From contig NZ_FTNF01000009.1 of the NCBI RefSeq assembly GCF_900156065.1, forward strand, positions 62,001-126,000: 64,000 bases of DNA, in the 5' to 3' direction. The DNA is from Micromonospora avicenniae (GTDB taxonomy: Bacteria > Actinomycetota > Actinomycetes > Mycobacteriales > Micromonosporaceae). This document shows positions 24,715 to 33,400 of the stretch, piece by piece (position 1 is the stretch's first letter; the number at the start of each line of letters is the position of its first letter). A program made the translations under genes and the position numbers. The notes beneath the pieces are model-generated. The model was given only the letters and a program-made list of their open reading frames with translations. It made no database searches and had not been told where the DNA came from.

Positions 24715-27060
24715 ATGTCGAACGCGCTTCCCCGACTCGTCGCTGACCGATACCGGCTGATTTCGCCGCTCGGTCAGGGCGGCATGGGTCGGGTGTGGAA
24801 GGCGCGCGACGAGGTGCTGCACCGCGACGTGGCCATCAAGGAACTTGTTCCGCCGCCCAGCCTCACCGACGACGAGCGCCGTGAGATGCGGGAACGTTCG
24901 CTGCGGGAGGCGCGAGCCATCGCCCGGCTCAACCACATCAACGTCGTCCGCATCTTCGACGTGCTGCGTACCGACGGCGATCCGTGGATCGTCATGGAGT
25001 ACGTCGCGTCGAAGTCGTTGCAGGACACCCTCGCCGAGTCCGGCCCGGTGCCGCCGGCCCGCGCGATCGAGATCGGCCTCGGTGTGCTCGGCGCGTTGAA
25101 GGCCGCCCACAAAGCCGGGGTGATGCACCGTGACGTCAAGCCGGGCAACGTGCTCCTCGGCAACGACGGACGGGTGGTACTGACCGACTTCGGCCTCGCC
25201 ACCATCCCGGGTGACCCGAACGTGACCCGCACCGGAATGGTGCTCGGCTCGCCCGCGTACATCGCGCCGGAGCGGGCGCACGACGGCACCGCAGGGCCGG
25301 AGGCCGACCTCTGGTCGCTGGGTGCCACCCTCTACGCCGCGGTCGAGGGCAAGTCTCCGTACGCGCGGCCGTCGGCGATCGCCACCCTCGCGGCGCTGGC
25401 CACCGAGCAGCTGCCGCCGCCGAAGAACGCCGGCCCGCTCAAGCCGGTGCTGCAGGGGCTGCTGCGCAAGGACCCGAGAGAGCGGATCACCGCCGAGACG
25501 GCGGAACGCATGCTGCAGCGGGCCAACGGCCGGCGTGCGCGGGGGATCTCACTGCTCGATGGCGTACGCAGGCCGGGGCCGAATGGTCCACGGGTGCCGC
25601 GGCCGACCGTGGTGCCGGCCCCGCGTCCCGCCGAACCGGCGGACCCGCCGGTCACCCCGCCGGCACCGCGTACGCCGTCGGCCTCCGCCATGGCGGGCCC
25701 CGCAGCCGGTGCCGCAGCGAAGGTGTCGGCCGGTGCCGACGCCGCGCCCACCGCGAAGGTGGACCGTTCGACCGTGGACGCGGACCCCACGGCGAAGGTC
25801 GACCGTTCGGCCGCGGACGCCGCGACGAAGGCCGACCGGTCGGTGTCCACCGCGAGCGCGGGCGCGACCGCGAAGATGGACCTTCCGGCCGTGGACGCCG
25901 GGCCGACGACGAAGGTCGACCGGTCGGGCACTGACGCCGGGCCGACGACGAAGGTCGACCGGTCGGGCACTGACGCCGGGCCGACGACGAAGGTCGACCG
26001 GTCGGGCACTGACGCCGGGCCGACGACGAAGGTCGACCGGTCGGGCACTGACGCCGGGCCGACGACGAAGGTCGACCGGTCGGGCACTGACGACGGACCG
26101 ACGACAAAGGTCGACCTGCCGGCCCGTGATGCCGACCTCACCGCCAAGGTGGACCGTCCGGCACCTGCGGGGGGCGGTGAGCCGACCAAGAGTGCTGGTG
26201 CCTCTGGAAAGGCGGCCGACCGGACTGCGGCGAAGCCGTCCGCTGGTCGGCAAGACGAGCGGCCTGCCTCCACACCGCGCCGGCCGGCCACCCCGACGTC
26301 GGTGCTGCCGGTGGGCCCACCGGCCGCCCCGGCCGGGCGGGCGCCGATCCCGGTGACCGACGGCACGACCTCCGAAACCAAGCGGCGCAACCTGCTCGTC
26401 GGCGTGCTGGTGGCCGTGCTCCTGGTCGGCCTCGCGGTGGTCGTGCCGCTGCTGACCAGCGGCGACGACCCTGAGGGTGGTGACACCCCGACGGCCGGAT
26501 CGAGCGTCGGTTCGGCGTCGGCCTCCGTACCGCCGACGTCCGCGCCCGCCTCGCCGCCGCCGACCAGCGCCGCGCCGAGCGTGACGCCGAGCGCCAGTGT
26601 CTCCCCGAGCAGCGGCCTCCCGGCGGGTTGGTCGTTGCGCAAGGACCCGGTCGGCTTCTCCCTGCCGATCCCGAAGGGTTGGACGCGCAGCGCCGGCGGC
26701 ACCTGGGTGCGGTACGCGGACCCGAACGGCGTCGGGGAGCTGACGATCGACCGGACCAACACTCCGGGATCGGACGCGGCAGAGGCGTGGCGGGACATCG
26801 AGCCGGCTCGGCATCGGCTGGTCAACAACTACGAGAACCGCGGCATCCGGACCATCGACTGCCGGTGGCGGACCTGCGCGGACTGGGACTGGCTGGAGAC
26901 GCGTGACGGCACCCGGATCCACGTCCGGAACAGGGGTTTCGTGACCGCCCACAACCGAGGGTTCGCCCTCCGCTGGGAGGTCGCGCAGAAGGACTGGAAC
27001 GCCAGCCTGCCCGACTTCGAGATGATCTTCCGCGAGTTCGTGCCGGATCGGCAGGACTGA
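24715..27060 (+). CDS. Membrane Ser/Thr protein kinase with repeat-rich linker and extracellular domain
   Basis: A 781-aa Hanks-type kinase. Gly loop GQGGMGRVW, catalytic Lys42 (VAIK), Asp140 in HRDVKPGN, Asp158 in DFGLA and APE in AYIAPERA are all present (domain about 10-275). A long Pro/Ala/Thr linker follows, with five 13-residue repeats of the type GPTTKVDRSGTDA (394-458) and degenerate copies either side. A transmembrane helix lies at about 557-580. The extracellular part has a Ser/Pro spacer and a C-terminal domain (about 640-775, with two Cys in DCRWRTCAD). The ATG at 24715 has TACCGT 7 nt upstream. Its signal is unknown; it sits beside a T7SS module. Confidence 0.92.
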   Translation: MSNALPRLVADRYRLISPLGQGGMGRVWKARDEVLHRDVAIKELVPPPSLTDDERREMRERSLREARAIARLNHINVVRIFDVLRTDGDPWIVMEYVASKSLQDTLAESGPVPPARAIEIGLGVLGALKAAHKAGVMHRDVKPGNVLLGNDGRVVLTDFGLATIPGDPNVTRTGMVLGSPAYIAPERAHDGTAGPEADLWSLGATLYAAVEGKSPYARPSAIATLAALATEQLPPPKNAGPLKPVLQGLLRKDPRERITAETAERMLQRANGRRARGISLLDGVRRPGPNGPRVPRPTVVPAPRPAEPADPPVTPPAPRTPSASAMAGPAAGAAAKVSAGADAAPTAKVDRSTVDADPTAKVDRSAADAATKADRSVSTASAGATAKMDLPAVDAGPTTKVDRSGTDAGPTTKVDRSGTDAGPTTKVDRSGTDAGPTTKVDRSGTDAGPTTKVDRSGTDDGPTTKVDLPARDADLTAKVDRPAPAGGGEPTKSAGASGKAADRTAAKPSAGRQDERPASTPRRPATPTSVLPVGPPAAPAGRAPIPVTDGTTSETKRRNLLVGVLVAVLLVGLAVVVPLLTSGDDPEGGDTPTAGSSVGSASASVPPTSAPASPPPTSAAPSVTPSASVSPSSGLPAGWSLRKDPVGFSLPIPKGWTRSAGGTWVRYADPNGVGELTIDRTNTPGSDAAEAWRDIEPARHRLVNNYENRGIRTIDCRWRTCADWDWLETRDGTRIHVRNRGFVTAHNRGFALRWEVAQKDWNASLPDFEMIFREFVPDRQD
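25894..26127 (+). repeat. 39-bp in-frame tandem repeat, five near-identical units plus one degenerate
   Basis: Units start at 25894, 25933, 25972, 26011 and 26050 and are essentially identical. A sixth, diverged unit runs 26089-26127. Each encodes 13 residues with TTKVDRSGTD. The near identity shows recent expansion, so the copy number may vary between strains. Confidence 0.92.
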
Positions 27061-27149
27061 CAGCGGCTAACCGCGCCGATGCGAGTCGTCCTCGCATGAC
27101 CTCCCGCCGTCCGGGGTAACTGGACCTTGACGACGGAAGGAGGTACGAC

Positions 27150-27392
27150 ATGGGCTACCGACGGAGGGACGTTCGGTCCCGGGTGGCACTGTGGATGCTC
27201 GTCGCGTTCGGTGACGCCGTTCTGCTCCTGGCCGGCCTCGGAATCCCGGCGCTCGTCGCGCTCTTCAGCGTCGTGGCCGTCACCGTCGCCGGGGTGGGCG
27301 CCTGGCTGGTGGCCCGGCGCGGCGTCCAGGTCCACGAGGATGCGCTGCCCGCCCGGGTGGCGGCGCCGGTCCGCTACCGGCGTCGGGCCTGA
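27150..27392 (+). CDS. Small two-helix membrane protein
   Basis: An 80-aa protein with two hydrophobic helices (about 14-32 and 36-56) and basic ends. The ribosome site GGAAGGAGGT 6 nt before the ATG is near-perfect, which supports a real gene. No family recognised. It lies 89 bp after the kinase and is convergent with the lysozyme gene. Confidence 0.7.
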   Translation: MGYRRRDVRSRVALWMLVAFGDAVLLLAGLGIPALVALFSVVAVTVAGVGAWLVARRGVQVHEDALPARVAAPVRYRRRA

Positions 27393-27404
27393 TCGCACAG
27401 GTGC

Positions 27405-27463
27405 GTGGCGGCAGCCGGACCGGTTGTCGACCATACGGTGACAGTCGATCCCGCTGCCGCCAC
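27405..27463. terminator. Hairpin between convergent small membrane protein and lysozyme genes
   Basis: GTGGCGGCAGC (27405-27415) and GCTGCCGCCAC (27453-27463) are perfect inverted copies with a 37-nt spacer in the gap between convergent stop codons. A bidirectional terminator is likely. Confidence 0.55.
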
Positions 27464-27468
27464 CTGGG

Positions 27469-28224
27469 TCACGGGGTGTTGTTCGCCAGTGCGATCAGCC
27501 GCGAGCGGTCGCCGTTCCAGTAGTTGCGGTCGACGTTGCCGCTGATGCCGGCGACGCTGCCCGTGCTGGTGTACTGCCAGAAGCTCCAGACCGGGGCGCC
27601 GGCCGGCAGGGTGCCGGGAGCGCTGGCCCAGCGGGCGATCCAGAGCGGGTGGTTGCCCCACGGCCCGCTCCAGCTGCCGGTGCACTGATTCCACCAACTG
27701 GTGGTGGTGTAGATGACGGCGTAGCGGCCGGTGCGCGAGCGGTAGGTGTTCAGGAAGTCCTGTACCCAGTTCCGCATCCCGGTAGTGCTGAGGCCGTAGC
27801 AGTAGCCGCCGCTGTACGGGTTGGCCTCCAGGTCCAGCGCCGCGGGGAGGGTGCGGCTGTCGGCGGACCAGGCGCCTCCGTTCGAGGCCAGGTAGTTCGC
27901 CTGGACCGCGCCGGAGGAGATGTTGGGCCGGGCGAAGTGGTACGCCCCGCGGATGACGCCAGCGTTGTAGGCGGCCACGTAGTTGGTGTTGAAGCGTGGG
28001 TCCTTGTAGCTGGTGCCCTCGGTGGCCTTGATGAAGGCGAACTGGATGCCCGCGTTGCGGACGCTGGTCCAGTTGATGGCGCCCTGGTAGTGGGAGACGT
28101 CGATGCCGGGAACGGTGGCGGCCGCGGCCGGCCCGGCGGTGGCGACCAGGACCGTCGCGGCGGTGGCGACGACGGTGAGGCCGGTTGCGAGGAGACGACG
28201 TAGCGACGATCCGGTGCGGGACAC
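27469..28224 (-). CDS. Secreted GH25 lysozyme (muramidase)
   Basis: A 251-aa protein. A basic n-region and hydrophobic stretch ending GPAAAA (about 1-36) form a signal peptide. The GH25 barrel follows: GIDVSHYQGAINW with Asp42, FAFIKATEG, GAYHFARP, ALDLEANPY with Asp131 and Glu133, and the C-terminal WSFWQYTSTGSVAGISGNVDRN. It cleaves the MurNAc-GlcNAc bond of peptidoglycan. The GTG at 28224 is chosen because GGAGG precedes it by 7 nt. An upstream ATG would put a non-hydrophobic extension before the signal peptide. A 9-G run sits just upstream. Confidence 0.92.
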   Translation of the reverse strand: MSRTGSSLRRLLATGLTVVATAATVLVATAGPAAAATVPGIDVSHYQGAINWTSVRNAGIQFAFIKATEGTSYKDPRFNTNYVAAYNAGVIRGAYHFARPNISSGAVQANYLASNGGAWSADSRTLPAALDLEANPYSGGYCYGLSTTGMRNWVQDFLNTYRSRTGRYAVIYTTTSWWNQCTGSWSGPWGNHPLWIARWASAPGTLPAGAPVWSFWQYTSTGSVAGISGNVDRNYWNGDRSRLIALANNTP

Positions 28225-28424
28225 GGATACCTCCAGGGGGGGGGGCGAGGATGAATCCATTGATGAAAATCATTGGAGGTAAGCAACCAAGATCGCAAGG
28301 GGGGCAAAAGAAACTTTCATCGGCGGTGGCATGATGGCGCGACGTATGGACGTGACGTGCGCTACGGGTCACCGTGCGTCACGGAGGTGATCTTTGCTGG
28401 CACGGGCCGGTAGGCTCGCGCCCC

Positions 28425-29171
28425 ATGGTGTCGTTCGACGGGCTGACCGACCTCTGGGACCGGCTGTTCAGCGCGCAGCCCGACCCGCCGCCGCTGCTGG
28501 TCGTGCTGACCGGGCTCGCCGCGCTGCTGGTGGTCTCCACCCGTCTGCCGTGGCGGGTCGCGCGCAACGCGATCACCATCGCCCACGAGGGTGGCCACGC
28601 GCTCGTCGCCCTGCTCACCGGCCGAAAGCTGCGCGGCATCCGGCTGCACTCGGACACCTCGGGACTGACCCTCTCCGCTGGTCGTCCCTCCGGGCCGGGC
28701 ATGATCCTCACGCTGCTCGCCGGGTACGTCGCCCCGCCGCTGGTCGGGCTCGCCGGCGCCTGGCTGCTCGGCGGCAACCGGATCACGCTGCTGCTGTGGG
28801 TGGCCGTCGTGCTGCTGCTCGCGATGCTCGTGATGATCCGCAACGCCTTCGGCGTGGTGTCGCTGCTCGTCACCGGCGGTGTGGTGCTCGCCGTCTCCTG
28901 GTACACCTCACCGCAGGTGCAGGCCGCGTTCGCGTACACCGGGGTGTGGTTCCTGCTGCTCGGCGGGGTGCGGCCGGTGGTCGAGCTGCAACGGCTGCGC
29001 TCCCGGGGGCGCATGCCCGCCTCCGACGCCGACCAGCTCGCCGGACTGACCCCGTTCCCGGCGTTCTTCTGGGTCGCCGTCTTCGCCCTGGTCAACCTGG
29101 TCGTGCTGGCCATCGGCGCCATCCTCCTGGCCGACCCCCTCCTGGACGGCACCCTTCTCCCCACCCGCTGA
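28425..29171 (+). CDS. M50-like membrane metalloprotease family protein
   Basis: A 248-aa membrane protein with about six helices. ITIAHEGGHALVALLTGRKLRG contains the HExxH zinc motif (His54-Glu55-x2-His58) inside or next to a membrane segment, as in the M50B-like/peptidase-M50-related family. The second part of an M50 active site (NxxPxxxxDG) is not evident, so catalytic activity is uncertain. TAGGCT lies 8 nt before the ATG at 28425, giving a leaderless or near-leaderless mRNA. Confidence 0.78.
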   Translation: MVSFDGLTDLWDRLFSAQPDPPPLLVVLTGLAALLVVSTRLPWRVARNAITIAHEGGHALVALLTGRKLRGIRLHSDTSGLTLSAGRPSGPGMILTLLAGYVAPPLVGLAGAWLLGGNRITLLLWVAVVLLLAMLVMIRNAFGVVSLLVTGGVVLAVSWYTSPQVQAAFAYTGVWFLLLGGVRPVVELQRLRSRGRMPASDADQLAGLTPFPAFFWVAVFALVNLVVLAIGAILLADPLLDGTLLPTR

Positions 29172-29270
29172 CCGTGCCCGGTTCGCCGTCCGCCGGTCGG
29201 GCGTGCGTCGCGCCGCGCGAGGCCGTGGAGAGCGTCGGCCGGCAGAGCGGGACGGGGCAGAATGGGCCGC

Positions 29271-30254
29271 ATGCGGTACGTGATCATTGGGGCCGGCGCC
29301 GTCGGCGGGACCATCGGCGGGCGGCTCGCGGCGGCGGGTCACGATGTCACACTCGTGGCACGGGGAGCGCACCTGGACGCGCTCCGGAACCGCGGCCTGA
29401 CCCTTCGTCAGCCGGAGCAGGAACGCACCGTGAGGCTGCCGGCGGTCGACGGTCCGGATCGGCGTCCCCTGCCACCCGACACCGTGCTCGTGCTCACCGT
29501 CAAGTCGCAGGACACCGCCGGGGCCTTGGCCGCCTGGGTCGACGCCCCGGTGGACGGCGGCGGAACCGCGGGCGAGCGGCTACCCCTGTTCACCGCGCAG
29601 AACGGCGTGGTCAACGAGCCCGCTGCCCTGCGGCTCTTCGCCCGGGTGCACGGCGTCTGCGTCTGGCTCCCCGCCACCCACCTCGAACCCGGCGTGGTCG
29701 TGGCGAACGGTCACCCGCATCCGGGGGTGCTGCACGTCGGGCGCTATCCGTCCGGTTCGGACGACACCGATCGTGCGGTCGCCGCCGACCTGACCGTCGC
29801 CGGTTTCGTCGCGCCGGTGCGGCCGGACGTGATGCGCTGGAAGTACGGCAAGCTCCTCGGGAACCTCGGCAACGGGCTCCAGGCGCTCTTCGGCCGGGAC
29901 ATCCCCGCGGAGCTGACCGGCCGGGTCCGAGCCGAGGGCGAGGCGGTACTCGCCGCGGCCGGCATCCCGCACACCGACCAGGCCGAGGAAGCGGCCGAAC
30001 GCGGCGACCTCGTGCAGCACCGGCCGGTCGGCGGCGAGCAACGGTCCGGCGGGTCCACCTGGCAGAGCCTGGCCCGGGGCGCCGGCTCGGTCGAGACAGA
30101 CCACCTCAACGGCGAGGTCGTGCTGCTGGGCAGGCTGCACGGCGTTCCGACGCCGGTCAACGCCGCGGTGCAGCAGGCGGTCCGCCGGGCCGTGCGGGAG
30201 CGGATCCCGGCCGGCGAGTTCCCGTCGCCAGAGCTGGAGAAAATGCTCGGCTGA
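29271..30254 (+). CDS. Ketopantoate reductase family (PanE/ApbA-like) protein
   Basis: A 327-aa enzyme. The N-terminal Rossmann motif is VIIGAGAVGGTIGGRLAAAG, then VLTVKSQDT and TAQNGVVNE (NADPH and substrate region), and the helical C-terminal domain has MRWKYGKLLGNLGN and LNGEVVLLGRLHGVPTPVNAAV. The family reduces 2-dehydropantoate in pantothenate synthesis, but many actinomycete paralogues act on other 2-oxo acids. No pan genes are adjacent. CAGAAT lies 7 nt before the ATG at 29271, favouring this start over 29262. Confidence 0.85.
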   Translation: MRYVIIGAGAVGGTIGGRLAAAGHDVTLVARGAHLDALRNRGLTLRQPEQERTVRLPAVDGPDRRPLPPDTVLVLTVKSQDTAGALAAWVDAPVDGGGTAGERLPLFTAQNGVVNEPAALRLFARVHGVCVWLPATHLEPGVVVANGHPHPGVLHVGRYPSGSDDTDRAVAADLTVAGFVAPVRPDVMRWKYGKLLGNLGNGLQALFGRDIPAELTGRVRAEGEAVLAAAGIPHTDQAEEAAERGDLVQHRPVGGEQRSGGSTWQSLARGAGSVETDHLNGEVVLLGRLHGVPTPVNAAVQQAVRRAVRERIPAGEFPSPELEKMLG

Positions 30255-30317
30255 CCGGGCAACCACGCACACCGTCCGACGCGTGTCCCCTGCGACCCGA
30301 CACGGGGAGGTAGCCAG

Positions 30318-30818
30318 GTGCCGGACGTCGAAGGGTTCGACGAGTTCTACCGAGGCAGCCGGCAACGGTTGCTCGGCTTCGTGTACGTGCTCACCGGCAA
30401 CCTCGCCGAGGCGCAGGACGCGGTGCAGGAGGCGTACATCCGGACCTGGCAGCGCTGGTCGACGGTGAGCGGCTACGACGACCCGGAGGCGTGGACCCGG
30501 GTCGTCGCATCCCGGATCGCGGTGAGCCGGTGGCGCAGCCTGCGCAGCCGGGCCAGGGCGTACCTGCGGCACGGCGCGCCGGAGAGCATCCCGGCGCCCG
30601 GCACCGACACCGTGGAGGTGGTGGCCGCGCTGCGCCGGCTCCCCGAGGAGCAGCGCACCGCGATCGCGCTCTACTACCTGCTCGGCATGCCGGTAGCGGA
30701 GGTTGCCCGGCAGACTGACGCCCCGGTGGGGACCGTCAAGGCCCGGCTCTCCCGCGGGCGCACCGCGCTCGCCCGTTTGCTTGCCGTCTCGGACCTGGAG
30801 GAGGCCGCCGATGCGTGA
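30318..30818 (+). CDS. ECF RNA polymerase sigma factor (SigE family)
   Basis: A 166-aa sigma factor. Region 2 is FDEFYRGSRQRLLGFVYVLTGNLAEAQDAVQEAYIRTWQRW, region 4 is VAALRRLPEEQRTAIALYYLLGMPVAEVARQTDAPVGTVKARLSRGR. This is the actinomycete SigE/SACE-type ECF group without a large C-terminal extension. The GTG at 30318 follows GGGAGG. It overlaps the next gene by 8 nt, so that product is its likely partner or target. The window shows no obvious promoter motif for it. Confidence 0.92.
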   Translation: MPDVEGFDEFYRGSRQRLLGFVYVLTGNLAEAQDAVQEAYIRTWQRWSTVSGYDDPEAWTRVVASRIAVSRWRSLRSRARAYLRHGAPESIPAPGTDTVEVVAALRRLPEEQRTAIALYYLLGMPVAEVARQTDAPVGTVKARLSRGRTALARLLAVSDLEEAADA

Positions 30819-31695
30819 CGATGATCTGTCGTTCGTGGAGCTCGTGCACCGCGATCTGCAGAGCGTGCGCTGGGCTGAATCGAGCGAACTGCGCGCCCGC
30901 GCCCGTCGACGTAGCCGGCAAAGGGTCATGGCGGCGGCGGTCGCCGTGTTGGTGCTCTCGGGCGTCTCCGTGACGTTGGTCAACCGCCCCGGTGGGGCGG
31001 GCATGGTCACCGCGAACGGGGGCCGGGCCGGCGCATCCAGTTCGGGGGTACCCGCGGAAGCGCTGTTGTCGAAGTCCGATCTGCCGGTGCCGGTAGATGT
31101 CGAGATCGGCGAATCCGGTGCCCGAGAATCCGTGCGGGTCGATCCGCTGCTCGACGCGTGCGCAAGGGACCACGGGTTGTCGGTGACTCCGGTGGTTTCC
31201 CGCTACTCACGGTCTCGTAGCCTGGTGCGGCATCTGGAGATCGACGGGCGCCTGAACAATGTGCAATCGGTGCTCACGCAGGATCTCTACCGGGTCAACG
31301 CCGACGAGGCCGACCGGATCCTCGCCGATCTCGACCGTTCGGTGTCGAGCTGCCCGTGGTGGCGGCAGCCGACCCAGCTGGACGATCAGTCCGGAGCAAC
31401 CGCGATCGAGTACGGCTGGCAGGTGGTGGCGCGCGACTTCGCCGGCGATCGTGCGCTCCTGCTCCGGCGGGTCACGTCTCCGAACAACTCACCAGTGGTG
31501 TCCACCCGGGGGGAAGAGCCGGCGGCGGTGCTGTTCGTGGTGCGGGTCGGTGACCTGGTAGCGGTGGGCGGAACGCCCAACGCCGGAGTCGTCCGTCCGG
31601 TCATCGACGAGCCGCAGCTCACCGACGACCAGTTGCGCGAGCTGGCGAGGACGGTGGCCGGCCGCATGTGCGCCGACGCCGACCGACGCTGCTGA
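30811..31695 (+). CDS. Single-pass membrane protein, putative partner of the ECF sigma factor
   Basis: A 294-aa protein starting at ATG 30811, 8 nt inside the sigma gene and preceded by GGAGGAGG. A short cytoplasmic part (1-36, DLSFVELVHRDLQSVRW) is followed by one membrane helix (about 39-56) and an extracellular domain of about 235 residues with four Cys. The position is that of an anti-sigma factor, but the zinc-type HxxxCxxC anti-sigma motif is absent. It could be an atypical regulator or an output gene. No family recognised. Confidence 0.65.
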   Translation: MRDDDLSFVELVHRDLQSVRWAESSELRARARRRSRQRVMAAAVAVLVLSGVSVTLVNRPGGAGMVTANGGRAGASSSGVPAEALLSKSDLPVPVDVEIGESGARESVRVDPLLDACARDHGLSVTPVVSRYSRSRSLVRHLEIDGRLNNVQSVLTQDLYRVNADEADRILADLDRSVSSCPWWRQPTQLDDQSGATAIEYGWQVVARDFAGDRALLLRRVTSPNNSPVVSTRGEEPAAVLFVVRVGDLVAVGGTPNAGVVRPVIDEPQLTDDQLRELARTVAGRMCADADRRC

Positions 31696-31696
31696 C

Positions 31697-31726
31697 CTGC
31701 CGGGGCACCCGCGGGCGCCCCGGCAG
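31697..31726. terminator. Bidirectional terminator between convergent genes
   Basis: CTGCCGGGGC (31697-31706) and GCCCCGGCAG (31717-31726) pair perfectly around a 10-nt loop, exactly filling the 36-bp gap between the membrane protein stop and the accD stop. Confidence 0.75.
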
Positions 31727-31731
31727 CTCGG

Positions 31732-33315
31732 CTACAGCGGGATGTTGCCGTGCTTCTTCGGCGGCAGCGTCTCGCGCTTCGTGCGCAGCACGCGCAGCGC
31801 GCGGACGATCTGGCTCCGCGTCTCGTGCGGCGGGATGACCGAGTCGACGTACCCGCGCTCGGCCGCGACGTACGGGTTGGCGAGCGTGTCCTCGTACTCG
31901 GCGATCTTCTCCGCCCGCACCGCGGCCGGGTCCTCGGCGCCCGCCAGCTCGGAGCGGTAGAGGATGTTCACCGCGCCCTGGGCGCCCATCACCGCGATCT
32001 GCGCGGTCGGCCAGGCGAAGTTCAGATCCGCGCCGAGGTGCTTCGAGCCCATCACGTCGTACGCGCCGCCGTACGCCTTCCGCGTGATCACGGTGACCTT
32101 CGGCACGGTGGCCTCGGCGTACGCGTAGATCAGCTTCGCGCCCCGGCGGATGATGCCGTCCCACTCCTGCCCGGTGCCGGGCAGGAAGCCGGGAACGTCC
32201 ACGAAGGTCAGCACCGGGATGTTGAACGCGTCGCAGGTGCGTACGAAGCGGGCGGCCTTCTCCGACGCGGCGATGTCCAACGTGCCGGCGAAGTGCATCG
32301 GCTGGTTGGCGACAACGCCGACCGGCCGCCCCTCGACCCGGCCGTAGCCGACGACGATGTTCTGCGCGTAGAGCGGCTGGACCTCCAGGAACTCCCCGTC
32401 GTCCAGCACGTGCTCGATCACCCGGTGCATGTCGTACGGCTGGTTGGCCGAGTCGGGGATCAGCGTGTCCAGTTCCCGGTCGGCGTCGGTGACCTCGAGT
32501 TCGGCGGGAGCGTCGTAGGCGACCGGCTCGTCCAGGTTGTTCGACGGCAGGTACGACAGCAGCGCCTTGACGTACTCGATCGCGTCCTCCTCGTCCGTGG
32601 CGAGGTAGTGCGCGTTGCCGCTGCGGGTGTTGTGGGTGAGCGCCCCACCCAGCTCCTCCATGCCCACGTCTTCGCCGGTGACCGTCTTGATGACGTCCGG
32701 GCCGGTGATGAACATGTGCGAGGTCTGGTCGACCATGACGGTGAAGTCGGTGACGGCGGGGGAGTAGACGGCACCGCCCGCGCACGGCCCCATCACCAGC
32801 GAGATCTGCGGGATGACACCGGAGGCGCGTACGTTGCGGAAGAAGATCTCCCCGTAGAGGCCGAGGCTGACCACGCCCTCCTGGATACGGGCGCCGCCGG
32901 AGTCGTTGATGCCGATCACCGGGCAGCCGATCTTCATGGCCAGGTCCATCACCTTGACGATCTTCTGGCCGAAGACCTCGCCGAGCGACCCGCCGAAGAC
33001 GGTGAAGTCCTGGGCGAAGACGCACACCTGCCGGCCGTCCACCGTGCCGTAGCCGGTCACGACACCGTCACCGTACGGGCGGGTCTTCTCCAGCCCGAAG
33101 TTGGTGGAACGGTGCCGGGCCAGCTCGTCGAGTTCGACGAACGAGCCCTCGTCGAGCAGCAGTTCGATCCGTTCCCGAGCCGTCTTCTTGCCTCGGGCGT
33201 GCTGCTTCTCGACCGCCCGCGCCGACCCGGCGTGCACCGCCTCGTCGACCCGGCGCTCCAGGTCAGCCAACCTGCCCGCGGTGGTGTGGGTGTTGATCCC
33301 GGTGTCGGTAGTCAC
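31732..33315 (-). CDS. accD5: Acyl-CoA (propionyl-CoA) carboxylase carboxyltransferase beta subunit
   Basis: A 527-aa biotin-dependent carboxyltransferase. The N-domain has [18 protein letters not shown] and [23 protein letters not shown] (oxyanion Gly pair), the C-domain has [32 protein letters not shown] and [18 protein letters not shown]. Asp420 in GGAYDVM corresponds to Asp422 of S. coelicolor PccB, reported to favour propionyl-CoA. It works with AccA3 and AccE to make methylmalonyl-CoA. The GTG at 33315 has a near-consensus TATATT box 6 nt upstream. It is divergent from birA, which biotinylates AccA3. Confidence 0.95.
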   Translation of the reverse strand: MTTDTGINTHTTAGRLADLERRVDEAVHAGSARAVEKQHARGKKTARERIELLLDEGSFVELDELARHRSTNFGLEKTRPYGDGVVTGYGTVDGRQVCVFAQDFTVFGGSLGEVFGQKIVKVMDLAMKIGCPVIGINDSGGARIQEGVVSLGLYGEIFFRNVRASGVIPQISLVMGPCAGGAVYSPAVTDFTVMVDQTSHMFITGPDVIKTVTGEDVGMEELGGALTHNTRSGNAHYLATDEEDAIEYVKALLSYLPSNNLDEPVAYDAPAELEVTDADRELDTLIPDSANQPYDMHRVIEHVLDDGEFLEVQPLYAQNIVVGYGRVEGRPVGVVANQPMHFAGTLDIAASEKAARFVRTCDAFNIPVLTFVDVPGFLPGTGQEWDGIIRRGAKLIYAYAEATVPKVTVITRKAYGGAYDVMGSKHLGADLNFAWPTAQIAVMGAQGAVNILYRSELAGAEDPAAVRAEKIAEYEDTLANPYVAAERGYVDSVIPPHETRSQIVRALRVLRTKRETLPPKKHGNIPL

Positions 33316-33400
33316 CCAGGGAATATAACGATGGTTCAGGGCCGAGCCGCTGTGCAGTACACCTCAGTACGCTTGCTCACCCCCGCCGTAGGCTGGCGGA

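Noticed and set aside
25894..26127. Short regular repeats resembling a CRISPR array
   Set aside because: The 39-bp units are directly adjacent without spacers and are in frame inside the kinase gene.
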